From contig JACSDG010000001.1 of assembly GCA_015660855.1 (NCBI GenBank), positions 1-64,000 on the forward strand: DNA of 64,000 nucleotides, written 5' to 3'. The first letter of the stretch is position 1. Each line of letters opens with the position of its first letter. The stretch is from Magnetococcales bacterium (GTDB lineage: Bacteria; Pseudomonadota; Magnetococcia; Magnetococcales; UBA8363). Shown here one piece after another: positions 18,358 to 27,646 of this stretch. The translations under genes were made by a program, and so were the position numbers. The notes beneath the pieces are model-generated. The model had not been told where the DNA came from. It saw only the letters and a list, made by a program, of their open reading frames with translations, and did no database searches.

Positions 18358-19335
18358 ATGGAGACTCCCGTGTCGGTTTACACCCCCGTCCATCTGCCCG
18401 ACCTTGAACTGTTCACCCACAGCCGTTCTCTCGGCCAACCCCTGCACCTGCACAGCATCGCCCAGGGCATCATCAACAGCAACTTTCGCCTGACAACCAC
18501 CCAGGGACAGTTCATCCTCACCCTGGTGGAAAACCCGGAAGAAGCCCAATCCCTGCCCTTCACCATGACCCTTCTGGACAAACTCGTCCACGCAGGTCTG
18601 CCCGTCCCATCCCCCATTAAAGACCACCACGGCCAAGCCATATTCTCCCTATCCGGTCGTCCCGCCCTCATCGTCACGCTTCTGCCCGGTATCTCCCCCG
18701 ATCCCCCCACCCCAGATCAATGCCGACAACTCGGAACCGCCCTTGGACGCATCCACATCCACGGCAACACCTCCTCCCCTCCCCGACCCAATCCCATGGG
18801 ATCCGAGGCCTGGGAAAAAATGATCCATCAACTCAGTACCACCCTCGATACCATCGACCAGGACATCGTCGCCTGGCTCAAAGGGGAACTGGCATGGTTG
18901 CAAGATCATTGGCTGACGCTGCCATTACCCACAGGACTGTGTCACGCCGATCTGTTCCCCGACAACACCCTGTTTTGCGATAACCAACTGACGGGAATCA
19001 TCGATTTTTACAGTTCCTGCCACGGACCATGGCTGTACGACCTCGCCATCTGCCTGTGTTCCTGGTGCCAGGATGACCTGGGTAAACCGCACCCAGAGCG
19101 AATACATGCCCTGTTGGAAAGCTACGATAGGGTGCGTCCGCGCCACCATGCCGAGCATGAACACCTAGTCGCCGCCTGTCGCGCTGCCGCCTTTCGGTTC
19201 AGTTTAAGCAGATTTTACAACCATTGCTTCCCAAAACTCGGGGCTACCGTCACCCGGCGCAACCCCGAAAGCTTCATGGCCAGACTCAGATTCTGGCAAG
19301 GCAACACCCCGCCCGGAGTTTTTTCTACACGTTGA
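18358..19335 (+). CDS. thrB: Homoserine kinase (APH-fold ThrB)
   Basis: 325 aa; MSVYTPV-type N-terminus, GIINSNFRLTTTQGQFILTLVE, LCHADLFPDNTLFCDNQLTGIIDFYSSCHGPWLYDLAICLCSWC. Confidence 0.9.
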   Translation: METPVSVYTPVHLPDLELFTHSRSLGQPLHLHSIAQGIINSNFRLTTTQGQFILTLVENPEEAQSLPFTMTLLDKLVHAGLPVPSPIKDHHGQAIFSLSGRPALIVTLLPGISPDPPTPDQCRQLGTALGRIHIHGNTSSPPRPNPMGSEAWEKMIHQLSTTLDTIDQDIVAWLKGELAWLQDHWLTLPLPTGLCHADLFPDNTLFCDNQLTGIIDFYSSCHGPWLYDLAICLCSWCQDDLGKPHPERIHALLESYDRVRPRHHAEHEHLVAACRAAAFRFSLSRFYNHCFPKLGATVTRRNPESFMARLRFWQGNTPPGVFSTR

Positions 19336-20434
19336 AGCGAAAGTGCATGACATCGCCATCCATTACGGTGTAATCCTTGCCTTCCACACGCAACTTTCCC
19401 TTTTCTTTGGCTCCCGCCTCGCCACCGCAACTCACAAAATCATCGAAGGAAATGACCTCTGCCCGAATGAATCCCCGCTCAAAGTCGGTATGGATCACCC
19501 CGGCGGCATTCGGTGCCTTGGATCCCTCAACCACCGTCCAGGCCCGCACTTCCTTGGGACCTGCCGTAAAGAAGGTCATCAGCCCCAGCAGACGATAAGC
19601 GTGGCGGATCATCCGGTTGAGTCCCGGTTCCTTGAGACCCAGATCCTCCAGAAAAACCTGTTTTTCATCGGGAGCCAACTGGGCAATCTCCGCCTCCATG
19701 GCACCGCAAATGGCCACCACCTCCGCCCCCTCCCGCTCTGCCCGTGCACGAATGGCATCGGTCATGGGATGCTGGCCGGGAATCTGGGCCTGGGCCGCCG
19801 ACTTGTCATCGACGTTGCACACATACAAAACCGGCTTGGCCGTCAGGGGAAAAAGATCACGCAACACCGCTTTTTCCTCGGGGGACAACCCCAGGGAACG
19901 TATGGGTTTGCCAGCGTTCAGCCCCAAAATGACCTTGTCGTAAACCGCCGTCTGAATACGGGCTTCCTTATCCCCGGAACGTGCCCTGCGTATCACCGAA
20001 TCCCGACGTTTTTCCACACTGGCCAGATCGGCCAACATCAATTCGGTTTCGATGATCTCGGCATCGGCCACCGGATCGATCGTCCCATTCACATGGGTTA
20101 CATCCTCATTTTCAAAACAACGCACCACATGGGCCACTGCGTCCACCTGACGAATATTACCCAAAAACTGATTGCCCAACCCTTCTCCCTTGGACGCCCC
20201 TTTGACCAACCCGGCAATATCCAAAAATTCCATGATCGTCGGAATGGTCTTGGCCGGGTTGACCATTTGGGTCAGTTTGTCCAGACGCGGATCCCCCACC
20301 GTCACCACACCGACGTTAGGCTCGATGGTGCAAAACGGATAGTTGGCAATCTGCGCCCCCGCCGAGGTCAGGGCGTTAAAAATGGTGGATTTCCCCACAT
20401 TGGGAAGACCGACGATGCCACATTGCAGAGCCAT
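19325..20434 (-). CDS. ychF: Redox-regulated ATPase YchF (Obg family)
   Basis: 369 aa; MALQCGIVGLPNVGKSTIFNALTSA, C-terminal TGS domain ...KEKGKLRVEGKDYTVMDGDVMHFRFNV. Confidence 0.96.
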   Translation of the reverse strand: MALQCGIVGLPNVGKSTIFNALTSAGAQIANYPFCTIEPNVGVVTVGDPRLDKLTQMVNPAKTIPTIMEFLDIAGLVKGASKGEGLGNQFLGNIRQVDAVAHVVRCFENEDVTHVNGTIDPVADAEIIETELMLADLASVEKRRDSVIRRARSGDKEARIQTAVYDKVILGLNAGKPIRSLGLSPEEKAVLRDLFPLTAKPVLYVCNVDDKSAAQAQIPGQHPMTDAIRARAEREGAEVVAICGAMEAEIAQLAPDEKQVFLEDLGLKEPGLNRMIRHAYRLLGLMTFFTAGPKEVRAWTVVEGSKAPNAAGVIHTDFERGFIRAEVISFDDFVSCGGEAGAKEKGKLRVEGKDYTVMDGDVMHFRFNV

Positions 20435-20436
20435 GA

Positions 20437-21051
20437 TTATTCCAATCCCTCCCTGTGCACAACATCCCCCTTTTTACCCTTGGGTTGCGCCATGCGCCCC
20501 CAATGATTCATGGCACCCGAAAGATCACCCAGGAGAATAAAAGGCAAGAGTTCCGGTAATTTGGCCAAAGACGCATCCAAAACGGGGCGATCTTCCATGG
20601 AGAAGGGTTCCAACACATAACGGGCCGGATCCATGGACCCTGGGGGACGACCTATCCCCAAGCGGACGCGCTGAAATTCGGGGGAGGAGAGGACCTCCTG
20701 GATGGACTTCAGGCCGTTGTGCCCCCCATGCCCTCCCCCTTGTTTCATTTTGATCCGACCCACGGCAATATCCAGGTCGTCGTGAAAAACGACGCAATCC
20801 TCGGGAGCCAGTTTGTAAAACTGCACCGCCCGCCCGACCGCATCACCCGACAGATTCATGTAGGTTTGCGGACACAGCCACGCCACGGACTGTCCCTCCA
20901 CCCGTCCGGCACCAAACCACCCGCCAAACTTTTCCCCACCGGTAGTCAAGGAAAAATGGCGCACCAGGCACGCTACGGCATCAAACCCGATGTTGTGCCT
21001 CGTCCCCTGGTATTTCGGTCCGGGATTTCCCAAACCCACCAGAAGCTTCAT
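20437..21051 (-). CDS. pth: Peptidyl-tRNA hydrolase
   Basis: 204 aa; MKLLVGLGNPGPKYQGTRHNIGFDAV, CVVFHDDLDIAVGRIKMKQGGGHGGHNGLKSI. Confidence 0.96.
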   Translation of the reverse strand: MKLLVGLGNPGPKYQGTRHNIGFDAVACLVRHFSLTTGGEKFGGWFGAGRVEGQSVAWLCPQTYMNLSGDAVGRAVQFYKLAPEDCVVFHDDLDIAVGRIKMKQGGGHGGHNGLKSIQEVLSSPEFQRVRLGIGRPPGSMDPARYVLEPFSMEDRPVLDASLAKLPELLPFILLGDLSGAMNHWGRMAQPKGKKGDVVHREGLE

Positions 21052-21074
21052 GAATCCCCTTCCTCACAATCCCA

Positions 21075-21716
21075 TCAAGTCGTCGAAGCCGACGCACCAT
21101 CCAGAGCGGTTTCCGTTACCGCGACATCCATATCTTCGGCCTGTTCGGCTTTCACCCCCACAATGGATACGATGGTCATGCTTTGATCACCGTAAACCTC
21201 GGAACCTGGGGGAAGTTGAATATCACGCAGATGCACCGAATGGCCGATTTCCAATCCCTTGATGGAAATGTGGATGGCTTCGGGAATGGCACCCGCCTGA
21301 CAATGAATATCCAGTTCATGTTGCACCAACTGGAGAATGCCACCATCACGCAGGCCGGGGCATTGGTCCTCGTCCATCACATGAACGGGAATCATCACCT
21401 GAATTTTTTGGTGTGCGTCAAACCGCATGAAATCTACATGCTCTGGCCATCCACTGACGGGATGAATCTGCAATCCACGCATGAGAACCTTTTCGTTCCC
21501 CACCCCTTCGATATTCAGATCGATGACCTTGACGCGAATGTTGGATCCTTCGACTTCGAGGGTTTTCAAAAAGGCCCTCAGTTCAAGGGCAAGATTGACG
21601 TTACCCTTGCCCTTGCCACCCCCGTAAAGCACGGCGGGAATACGCCCATCCCGCCGCAGCTGACGGGCCACCCCCTTGCCGGTCCCGTCTCTTTTTGTGG
21701 CTTTGATCAATGCCAT
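21075..21716 (-). CDS. rplY: 50S ribosomal protein L25 (CTC form)
   Basis: Internal ATG gives MALIKATKRDGTGKGVARQLRRDGRIPAVLYGGGK...; adjacent to pth and prs as is common. Confidence 0.92.
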   Translation of the reverse strand: MALIKATKRDGTGKGVARQLRRDGRIPAVLYGGGKGKGNVNLALELRAFLKTLEVEGSNIRVKVIDLNIEGVGNEKVLMRGLQIHPVSGWPEHVDFMRFDAHQKIQVMIPVHVMDEDQCPGLRDGGILQLVQHELDIHCQAGAIPEAIHISIKGLEIGHSVHLRDIQLPPGSEVYGDQSMTIVSIVGVKAEQAEDMDVAVTETALDGASASTT

Positions 21717-21885
21717 GACATGACTCCATTTCAGACTGTATGAATTGAATATTGGGGGAAGATCCCCCGTCATAATCGGCCTCCAGGGGTGCCGATCATT
21801 ATGAACACAAGACACCGACATGGTGCCTGTAAAACATTTTTCTGCAACTGCCGGACCCTGCTGCCTGCAACCGGACGGCACGCCT

Positions 21886-22833
21886 TCAAACAAACAGGGA
21901 ACTGACCGATTCTTCGTCACTGATCCGACGAATGGCTTCTCCCAGAATGCTGGACACGGAATGGCTTTCAATTTTTTTCAATTCCATCGCTTCCGGGGTA
22001 AGACGAATGGTATCGGTAACGATCAAACCTTCCAGGGAGGCTGAGTCTCGAATTCGTTTAACCGCCGGTCCGGAAAGGACGCCATGACTGGCGACAGCGA
22101 TCACACTACTGGCCCCATGCTCTTTCAGGGCATCAGCAGCCTTGACCAGAGTTCCGGCGGTGTCCACCATGTCATCGACGATAATACAATTTTTCCCCAT
22201 GACATCGCCGATGATGTGATGCACCTCGGCAATATTAGCCGCCGGTCGTCTTTTATCGATGATGGCCAGTTCCAAATCCAGCCGTTTGGCGTAGGATCTG
22301 GCCCGGACCACCCCCCCCACGTCGGGAGAGATGACGACACCATTTTTTATCCCTCGGTGCCGGACCGCTCCAAGGAGGACCGGGGTGGCGTAAAGATTAT
22401 CCACCGGCATATTGAAAAAACCCTGAATCTGGCCGGCGTGCAGGTCCATGGTGACCACACGCTGCACCCCGGCGGCCTGGAGGAGATCGGCGACCAGTTT
22501 GGAGGTGATGGGAGTTCTTCCCGCCTCTTTTCTGTCCTGCCGGGCATAGCCAAAATAGGGTATGACCGCCGTAATTCGTCCCGCCGAGGCCCGCCTGAGG
22601 GCATCCACCATGATCAACAATTCCATGAGATGATCGTTGGCAGGAGATGACGTAGGCTGCACGATAAACACATCCCGTCCCCGAACATTTTCATCGATCT
22701 GGACAAATATTTCGCCGTCAGAAAAATGCCTGACGGTGGCATTGGCCAGTTCAATGGACAAATATTCGCAGATGCGCCGCCCCAGTTCCGGATTGGCATT
22801 TCCCGAAAAAATTTTCAGCTTGTCGATAGGCAT
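21886..22833 (-). CDS. prs: Ribose-phosphate pyrophosphokinase
   Basis: [25 protein letters not shown]..., [39 protein letters not shown]. Confidence 0.96.
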   Translation of the reverse strand: MPIDKLKIFSGNANPELGRRICEYLSIELANATVRHFSDGEIFVQIDENVRGRDVFIVQPTSSPANDHLMELLIMVDALRRASAGRITAVIPYFGYARQDRKEAGRTPITSKLVADLLQAAGVQRVVTMDLHAGQIQGFFNMPVDNLYATPVLLGAVRHRGIKNGVVISPDVGGVVRARSYAKRLDLELAIIDKRRPAANIAEVHHIIGDVMGKNCIIVDDMVDTAGTLVKAADALKEHGASSVIAVASHGVLSGPAVKRIRDSASLEGLIVTDTIRLTPEAMELKKIESHSVSSILGEAIRRISDEESVSSLFV

Positions 22834-23016
22834 CGTTTTGGTCAGATCCGGTTGAATGTCGGCGGAAAAAACCCGAAAAATGGTATCGAGAGGCATGAAA
22901 CCAGCGGTAAAACCCAAAACACCTCACCTCAACCACCTTGGGTCGCGGGGGAAACATACACCCATCATCACCGAATGGCAACCGTCCGCCACCAACCACA
23001 CTCAAGGTGCAATAAC

Positions 23017-23046
23017 AAAAAAAGCCGGAACTTGCCCGGCTTTTCT
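23017..23046 (-). terminator. Rho-independent terminator downstream of the ankyrin gene
   Basis: AAAAGCCGG-AACTTGC-CCGGCTTTT stem with poly-A on + strand (poly-U on the minus-strand transcript). Confidence 0.7.
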
Positions 23047-23071
23047 CATGGCGGAAACAAATTTTATTTTG

Positions 23072-24148
23072 TTAAATTTTGGGGCTTGGCACTGGGGGCA
23101 CCGTCCGATTGACGGTATTGAGTGAAGTTCGGGGAAGAAGCAATTTGACAACTTTTTCATGTCCCTTTGCCTGCGCCAGTTGCAGAGGGGTTTTTCCCAG
23201 CGCGTCCAGCGCATTACCATCGGCCCCCGATTCCAACAGAAGAGCCGCTACGTCATAATGGCCACGAAAGGCCGCCCAGTGGAGGGGGGTTTCCCCATAT
23301 TTGGCCCGGGGATCGATCTCGGTCTTTTTCGATAAAATGCGAACCACATCCACACTACCCTGGCCCGCAGCCCAATGCAGAGGGGTATCCCCTGAAACCC
23401 CCCGTCCCTTGAGGTCGGCCCCATGCTCCATAAGTAGAGAGGTGATTTCCAATTGACCGTTCCTCGCCGCTAAATGCAACGGGGAACGTCCGCTCAGGTT
23501 GGCCTTGCCCGGCAGGGCACCGGCACGCAACAACCGTTTGACCACCTCCAGACGCGACGAGTCCACCGCCCAATGCAACGGCGTTTCCCCTTTGACATCG
23601 GTACCGTCAATGTTGGCACCCCGACTGATAAACAAATCGACCAGGGCGACATTGCCCTCACTCGCCGCCCAGTGCAAAGGGGTACTCCCCTGACCGTTGA
23701 CCGCATTCAGTTCAGCACCACTATCCAGCAGGGCCTTGGCAATTTCCTGGGAACCCTGGTGCGCCGCCACCATGTGCAAAGGGGTATCGCCACGCCGGTC
23801 CGCCAATGAAACCTGGGCACCCGCCGCCAACAATCCCCTGACCAGGCCCACATTTTCCTTAATAACCGCAAAGTGCATGGGGGTCAGACCAAAAACATCA
23901 TGATCGTTAATCCACTTTTTTTCCTTGATATAACTCTCGGCCAAACCCGCGTTGCCATCCTCGATGGCCTGGTGCAATGGTGTCCGCGTCGTTTTGTCTT
24001 CCGCTTCCCGGGGGGTATTCACCGACGCCTGAACCTTGTTCTCGGCACAGACAGCCTCACCACCCACCAGCAACAGGCATACCGCCATTCCACCCAGCCA
24101 TGCCGTTCTCCCCACCCGTTGCAGCCACCATTCCTTGTTCATTCCCAT
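23072..24148 (-). CDS. Exported ankyrin-repeat protein
   Basis: Signal-peptide-like GRTAWLGGMAVCLLLVGGEAVCAEN followed by multiple TPLHWAA / TPLHMVA ankyrin units; start at internal ATG likely. Confidence 0.88.
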   Translation of the reverse strand: MGMNKEWWLQRVGRTAWLGGMAVCLLLVGGEAVCAENKVQASVNTPREAEDKTTRTPLHQAIEDGNAGLAESYIKEKKWINDHDVFGLTPMHFAVIKENVGLVRGLLAAGAQVSLADRRGDTPLHMVAAHQGSQEIAKALLDSGAELNAVNGQGSTPLHWAASEGNVALVDLFISRGANIDGTDVKGETPLHWAVDSSRLEVVKRLLRAGALPGKANLSGRSPLHLAARNGQLEITSLLMEHGADLKGRGVSGDTPLHWAAGQGSVDVVRILSKKTEIDPRAKYGETPLHWAAFRGHYDVAALLLESGADGNALDALGKTPLQLAQAKGHEKVVKLLLPRTSLNTVNRTVPPVPSPKI

Positions 24149-24411
24149 GAAATATTCTCCCCGGTCCGCCAAATCGTCGGTCATGCCTCGGAGGGGAACC
24201 TGCAATTCGATTGCCAATTATCAAAACCTACACAATTTCAATAGTTTTAGTCTTTACTCTCCCAGGACCAACAATCCTGGTGTCAAAAAACATTGACCCA
24301 TTCTCCATTGAGAGAAATTGACAACACGTCATGTATTTGCATAGGGTACGACCAAAGGAACGGTCGAAAGGTCAACATTTCAAGTCCAGAACACACCCAT
24401 AAGGGACCACC

Positions 24412-24948
24412 ATGAGGCTGTTTTTGGTACGCCATGGCATGAGCAACTACAACGTTTTGGGATTGTGTAACGATGATCCCTCCGACGATGTTCATCTTAC
24501 CGAAGCAGGAATCAAACAGGCCGAACAAGCCGGCGATACCCTTCGCAACGTCCATCTGGAGCAGATTTTTTCTTCTCCGCTACCACGCGCTTTGCAAACA
24601 GCCGCCATCATCAACCGCCATCACAACCTTCCCATTATCATCCAACCCGGATTGCACGACATCCGCAGCGGATTCAACGGCAAACCAGTCGAAGACTATT
24701 TTGCCGCCATTATCCACGCTCCCCTCACCACCCGCCCTGCGGGGGGAGAGTCGTTGCTGGACTACAAGTCCAGGGTACTGCAATGTCTCCGATACATCCT
24801 TTCCATGCCGTTCGGTAGCACCCTGGCAGTGGCCCACGAGGAAACTTTGCGGATTGTTTACGCCTGGTTCCACCAGATCGAAGATGAAAAACTGCGTGAT
24901 TTCCACTTTGCCAATGGCGCAATCCTTGAGTTCAGTGTAACATCATAA
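24412..24948 (+). CDS. Histidine phosphatase family protein
   Basis: MRLFLVRHGMSNYN RHG motif, FSSPLPRALQTAAII, VAHEETLRIVY. Confidence 0.9.
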   Translation: MRLFLVRHGMSNYNVLGLCNDDPSDDVHLTEAGIKQAEQAGDTLRNVHLEQIFSSPLPRALQTAAIINRHHNLPIIIQPGLHDIRSGFNGKPVEDYFAAIIHAPLTTRPAGGESLLDYKSRVLQCLRYILSMPFGSTLAVAHEETLRIVYAWFHQIEDEKLRDFHFANGAILEFSVTS

Positions 24949-24968
24949 CCTACGTCTCCCCTGCCGCC

Positions 24969-25724
24969 ATGCTCCCAGACCTCCCCTGGTTCCAACTGCT
25001 CTCCGCCTGGCTTGCCGTCGGCGTTGGAGCCATGATCCAGGGAACCATCGGCTTTGGGATCGCCCTGATCGCAGCCCCACTCCTTCTGCTCATCCAACCC
25101 GACTTGATCCCTGGACCGATGATGTTCGCCACCTTTTTTCTGACCTCATTGACTTGGTGGAGGGAACGCACTGAGGTTCGCTGGCAAAATCTCACCTGGG
25201 CCTGGGGGGGACGTGTCACCGGAACCTTGGCCGGAACCGCCGCCATGGTTGCCATCCCCTCCGAACTCCTGGTCTCTACAATGGGACTATTGATTGTGGT
25301 TGCATCGGTCATGAGTGCCAATACTCGACCTTTTCAACCGTCTCACGGACTTTTGATCGTGGCAGGATTCCTGTCCGGACTGATTGGAACCATGACCTCC
25401 GCCGGCGGTCCCCCCATGATTCTGGCGTTCCAACATGTCTCGGGACCAAGATTGCGCGCCACCCTGGGAGCTTTTTTTTCCATTGGCATCGTCATTTCCC
25501 TGATATCCCTCTCCTTCATCCATCGCTTCGGCACCAGGGAAGCCCTGCTGGGACTGTCGTTTGTCCCCCCCATCCTGCTGGGATTTTATCTCTCCAACCG
25601 GCTCCTGCCCGTCGTCAACAAAGACCTGCTCCGACGCCTCGCCCTCATCTTCTCCGCCGGTTCGGGTCTCATGATCGTCATGGGATCCCTCTCCCGCTGG
25701 TTTTTCAAAAATTTCTTTTTATAG
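24969..25724 (+). CDS. TSUP/TauE/SafE-family permease
   Basis: 251 aa; GAMIQGTIGFGIALIAAPLLLL, FLSGLIGTMTSAGGPPMILAFQ, multiple TM segments. Confidence 0.9.
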   Translation: MLPDLPWFQLLSAWLAVGVGAMIQGTIGFGIALIAAPLLLLIQPDLIPGPMMFATFFLTSLTWWRERTEVRWQNLTWAWGGRVTGTLAGTAAMVAIPSELLVSTMGLLIVVASVMSANTRPFQPSHGLLIVAGFLSGLIGTMTSAGGPPMILAFQHVSGPRLRATLGAFFSIGIVISLISLSFIHRFGTREALLGLSFVPPILLGFYLSNRLLPVVNKDLLRRLALIFSAGSGLMIVMGSLSRWFFKNFFL

Positions 25725-25750
25725 TCAATCTTCTGCTAAACATGAGAATG

Positions 25751-26740
25751 TTATCTTGGGTCCACCCCGACGCCTTCACCCTGCTTTGCTTCACCAACAA
25801 CCCTCAAGGGTTCCAAGGTGACAAAATGCAATGGCTCCTCCTGCAAACCATTCTGCGCCTCGCCGCCCGCAACGACCCCCTTGGGGTCACCAACCTGGAT
25901 AACCTTGGACGGTTCGGTCACATGCAACACCTCCGTTGTCGGTTGCACCGCGCCATCCCCCCCCATGGAAGAGACGGACTCGACCAAAACAGCATGGACC
26001 GCATCAGATGTTTCCGACAGTTCAGGTTTGCCATTGATTGTTCCCCCTTCTCCGCCCACCAATATCTCCTGGGATATTGAAACAGGCGTCTTGGCCTCCT
26101 GCACTGGCATGGACACGACCTCCGGAGGAACAGACGGGATCGACGGTTTGGAAACAATGGTTTCCTCCTCCATGGAAGTTTTGGCCGCCCACCCAGGCTG
26201 AGGTAAATCCTGTTGCCCCGTTGGCGGCTGGGAAACCGACACGGAAGTCATCAGGGATGTGGCGGATTTGCGGTCAGGCAGGGCATAAGTTTTTGCTTCC
26301 TCGATCACTGACGCTCCGGGTGAATCTCCTTGGGTAAACAAAAACCAACATCCAGCCACCAGTCCGGAAACCACCCCAACCCCCCCCCACAGCAAACCTG
26401 CGCGTTTGCTTCTGGTCTTTTCCAGTTCCCGCTCCAATTCCTCCTTCTTTTCCATGATTGCCATGGCCCAGCTATCGCCGGTAATTTTCTTGTTGAAAGC
26501 CTCCTCACCGCCAAAAAGTTTGTAAACCGCGTCAAAAACCGCCCGACGCTCCCCTGGGGTTCCTTCCTGGATTAGAACAAGTCCAGAAGACTCTTCAACC
26601 CGGACCCTGGCCAAAAAACCGACGATGGCAAGTTTTTTGACCCGCAGATCCTCACCTTCCAGAGCATCCAAAAACTGCCTCGCCCCAACCGACTGGACAT
26701 CCCGATAAAACCATTTATTATTAAGGAATGAATTCAACAC
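25751..26740 (-). CDS. Hypothetical single-TM protein with charged N-terminal region and low-complexity C-terminal region
   Basis: 329 aa; TM LLWGGVGVVSGLVAGCWFLF; no recognised family. Confidence 0.6.
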   Translation of the reverse strand: MLNSFLNNKWFYRDVQSVGARQFLDALEGEDLRVKKLAIVGFLARVRVEESSGLVLIQEGTPGERRAVFDAVYKLFGGEEAFNKKITGDSWAMAIMEKKEELERELEKTRSKRAGLLWGGVGVVSGLVAGCWFLFTQGDSPGASVIEEAKTYALPDRKSATSLMTSVSVSQPPTGQQDLPQPGWAAKTSMEEETIVSKPSIPSVPPEVVSMPVQEAKTPVSISQEILVGGEGGTINGKPELSETSDAVHAVLVESVSSMGGDGAVQPTTEVLHVTEPSKVIQVGDPKGVVAGGEAQNGLQEEPLHFVTLEPLRVVGEAKQGEGVGVDPR

Positions 26741-26891
26741 TTGGCATCCTCATTGTCGTTCCCTGGCCCAACCCACCCCAGGAAAAAGATTCGCACAGGT
26801 GCAAAAGTACCCGGACCGATGGTACGATGTGCCCGATCTTTTCTACAGATCTCGATGTCCCGGACACTGCCCCAACATGGCGATCCCAAAC

Positions 26892-27638
26892 ATGGAAAAC
26901 CAGATCCAACTTCCAAGGCAACCTTTCCACAACTCTCCCCCTGGTCGTTTCTCTCTCTGGCCTTTCCTCACACTGCTGCTGTGCAGCATTTTCGTTTCCG
27001 TCGGCCACGCCAACAATTATGCCGAACTTGATCGCCATTTCAGCAACTATGAGCAAACATTGGACCGTTTTGTTCGCGCGTTGGACGCCAGACAATGGCC
27101 CGAAGTGCTGTCCCTGACCCAATCCCTCACCCAGCAATCACAACAATTACTCCATATCGGTCGCCAGGCCAACAATCCCTCATGGACCTATTATTCCAGC
27201 AACCTTTACCATCATTGCCTGGAAATGGAACAGGCCGCCACGCAAAAAAATGGCGTCGAGTCCATCTACCTTTTTTCAACCCTCCTCAATCATCTGGACC
27301 AGATTCAATCCTCCGATCCCTTTTGGCTGCGCCACCATATCCGACGTCAACTCGAAATTCTGGAACAAGGAATCGCAGCGAAAAATCTGGACGCCGTCCG
27401 GGACGCTGCGGAAATCATTCATACCAGTGCCAATAAAATCATTCTTTCCATCAGCAGTTCCCCCAAGACCTACCAACACACCTACTGGAAAAACAATATC
27501 ATTGTCATCAACCGTCTGGGAGACACCATCATCGGTGAAACCAACCAGGGAGATTGGTCCAAGGTAGCCGAGAATCTGTTTCATATTCAGCATGTCCTGG
27601 AAAAATGGTTCGACAGTTTTAATGATTTAAAGGAATAA
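26892..27638 (+). CDS. Hypothetical exported protein, co-transcribed with the downstream kinase
   Basis: Internal ATG gives MENQIQLPRQPFHNSPPGRFSLWPFLTLLLCSIFVSVGHANNY signal peptide; stop is 8 bp before the kinase ATG. Confidence 0.6.
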   Translation: MENQIQLPRQPFHNSPPGRFSLWPFLTLLLCSIFVSVGHANNYAELDRHFSNYEQTLDRFVRALDARQWPEVLSLTQSLTQQSQQLLHIGRQANNPSWTYYSSNLYHHCLEMEQAATQKNGVESIYLFSTLLNHLDQIQSSDPFWLRHHIRRQLEILEQGIAAKNLDAVRDAAEIIHTSANKIILSISSSPKTYQHTYWKNNIIVINRLGDTIIGETNQGDWSKVAENLFHIQHVLEKWFDSFNDLKE

Positions 27639-27646
27639 TATTTGTC

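Noticed and set aside
19343-20506. 387-aa plus-strand ORF
   Set aside because: Antisense shadow of ychF; His/Gly-rich translation typical of reverse-frame artefacts.
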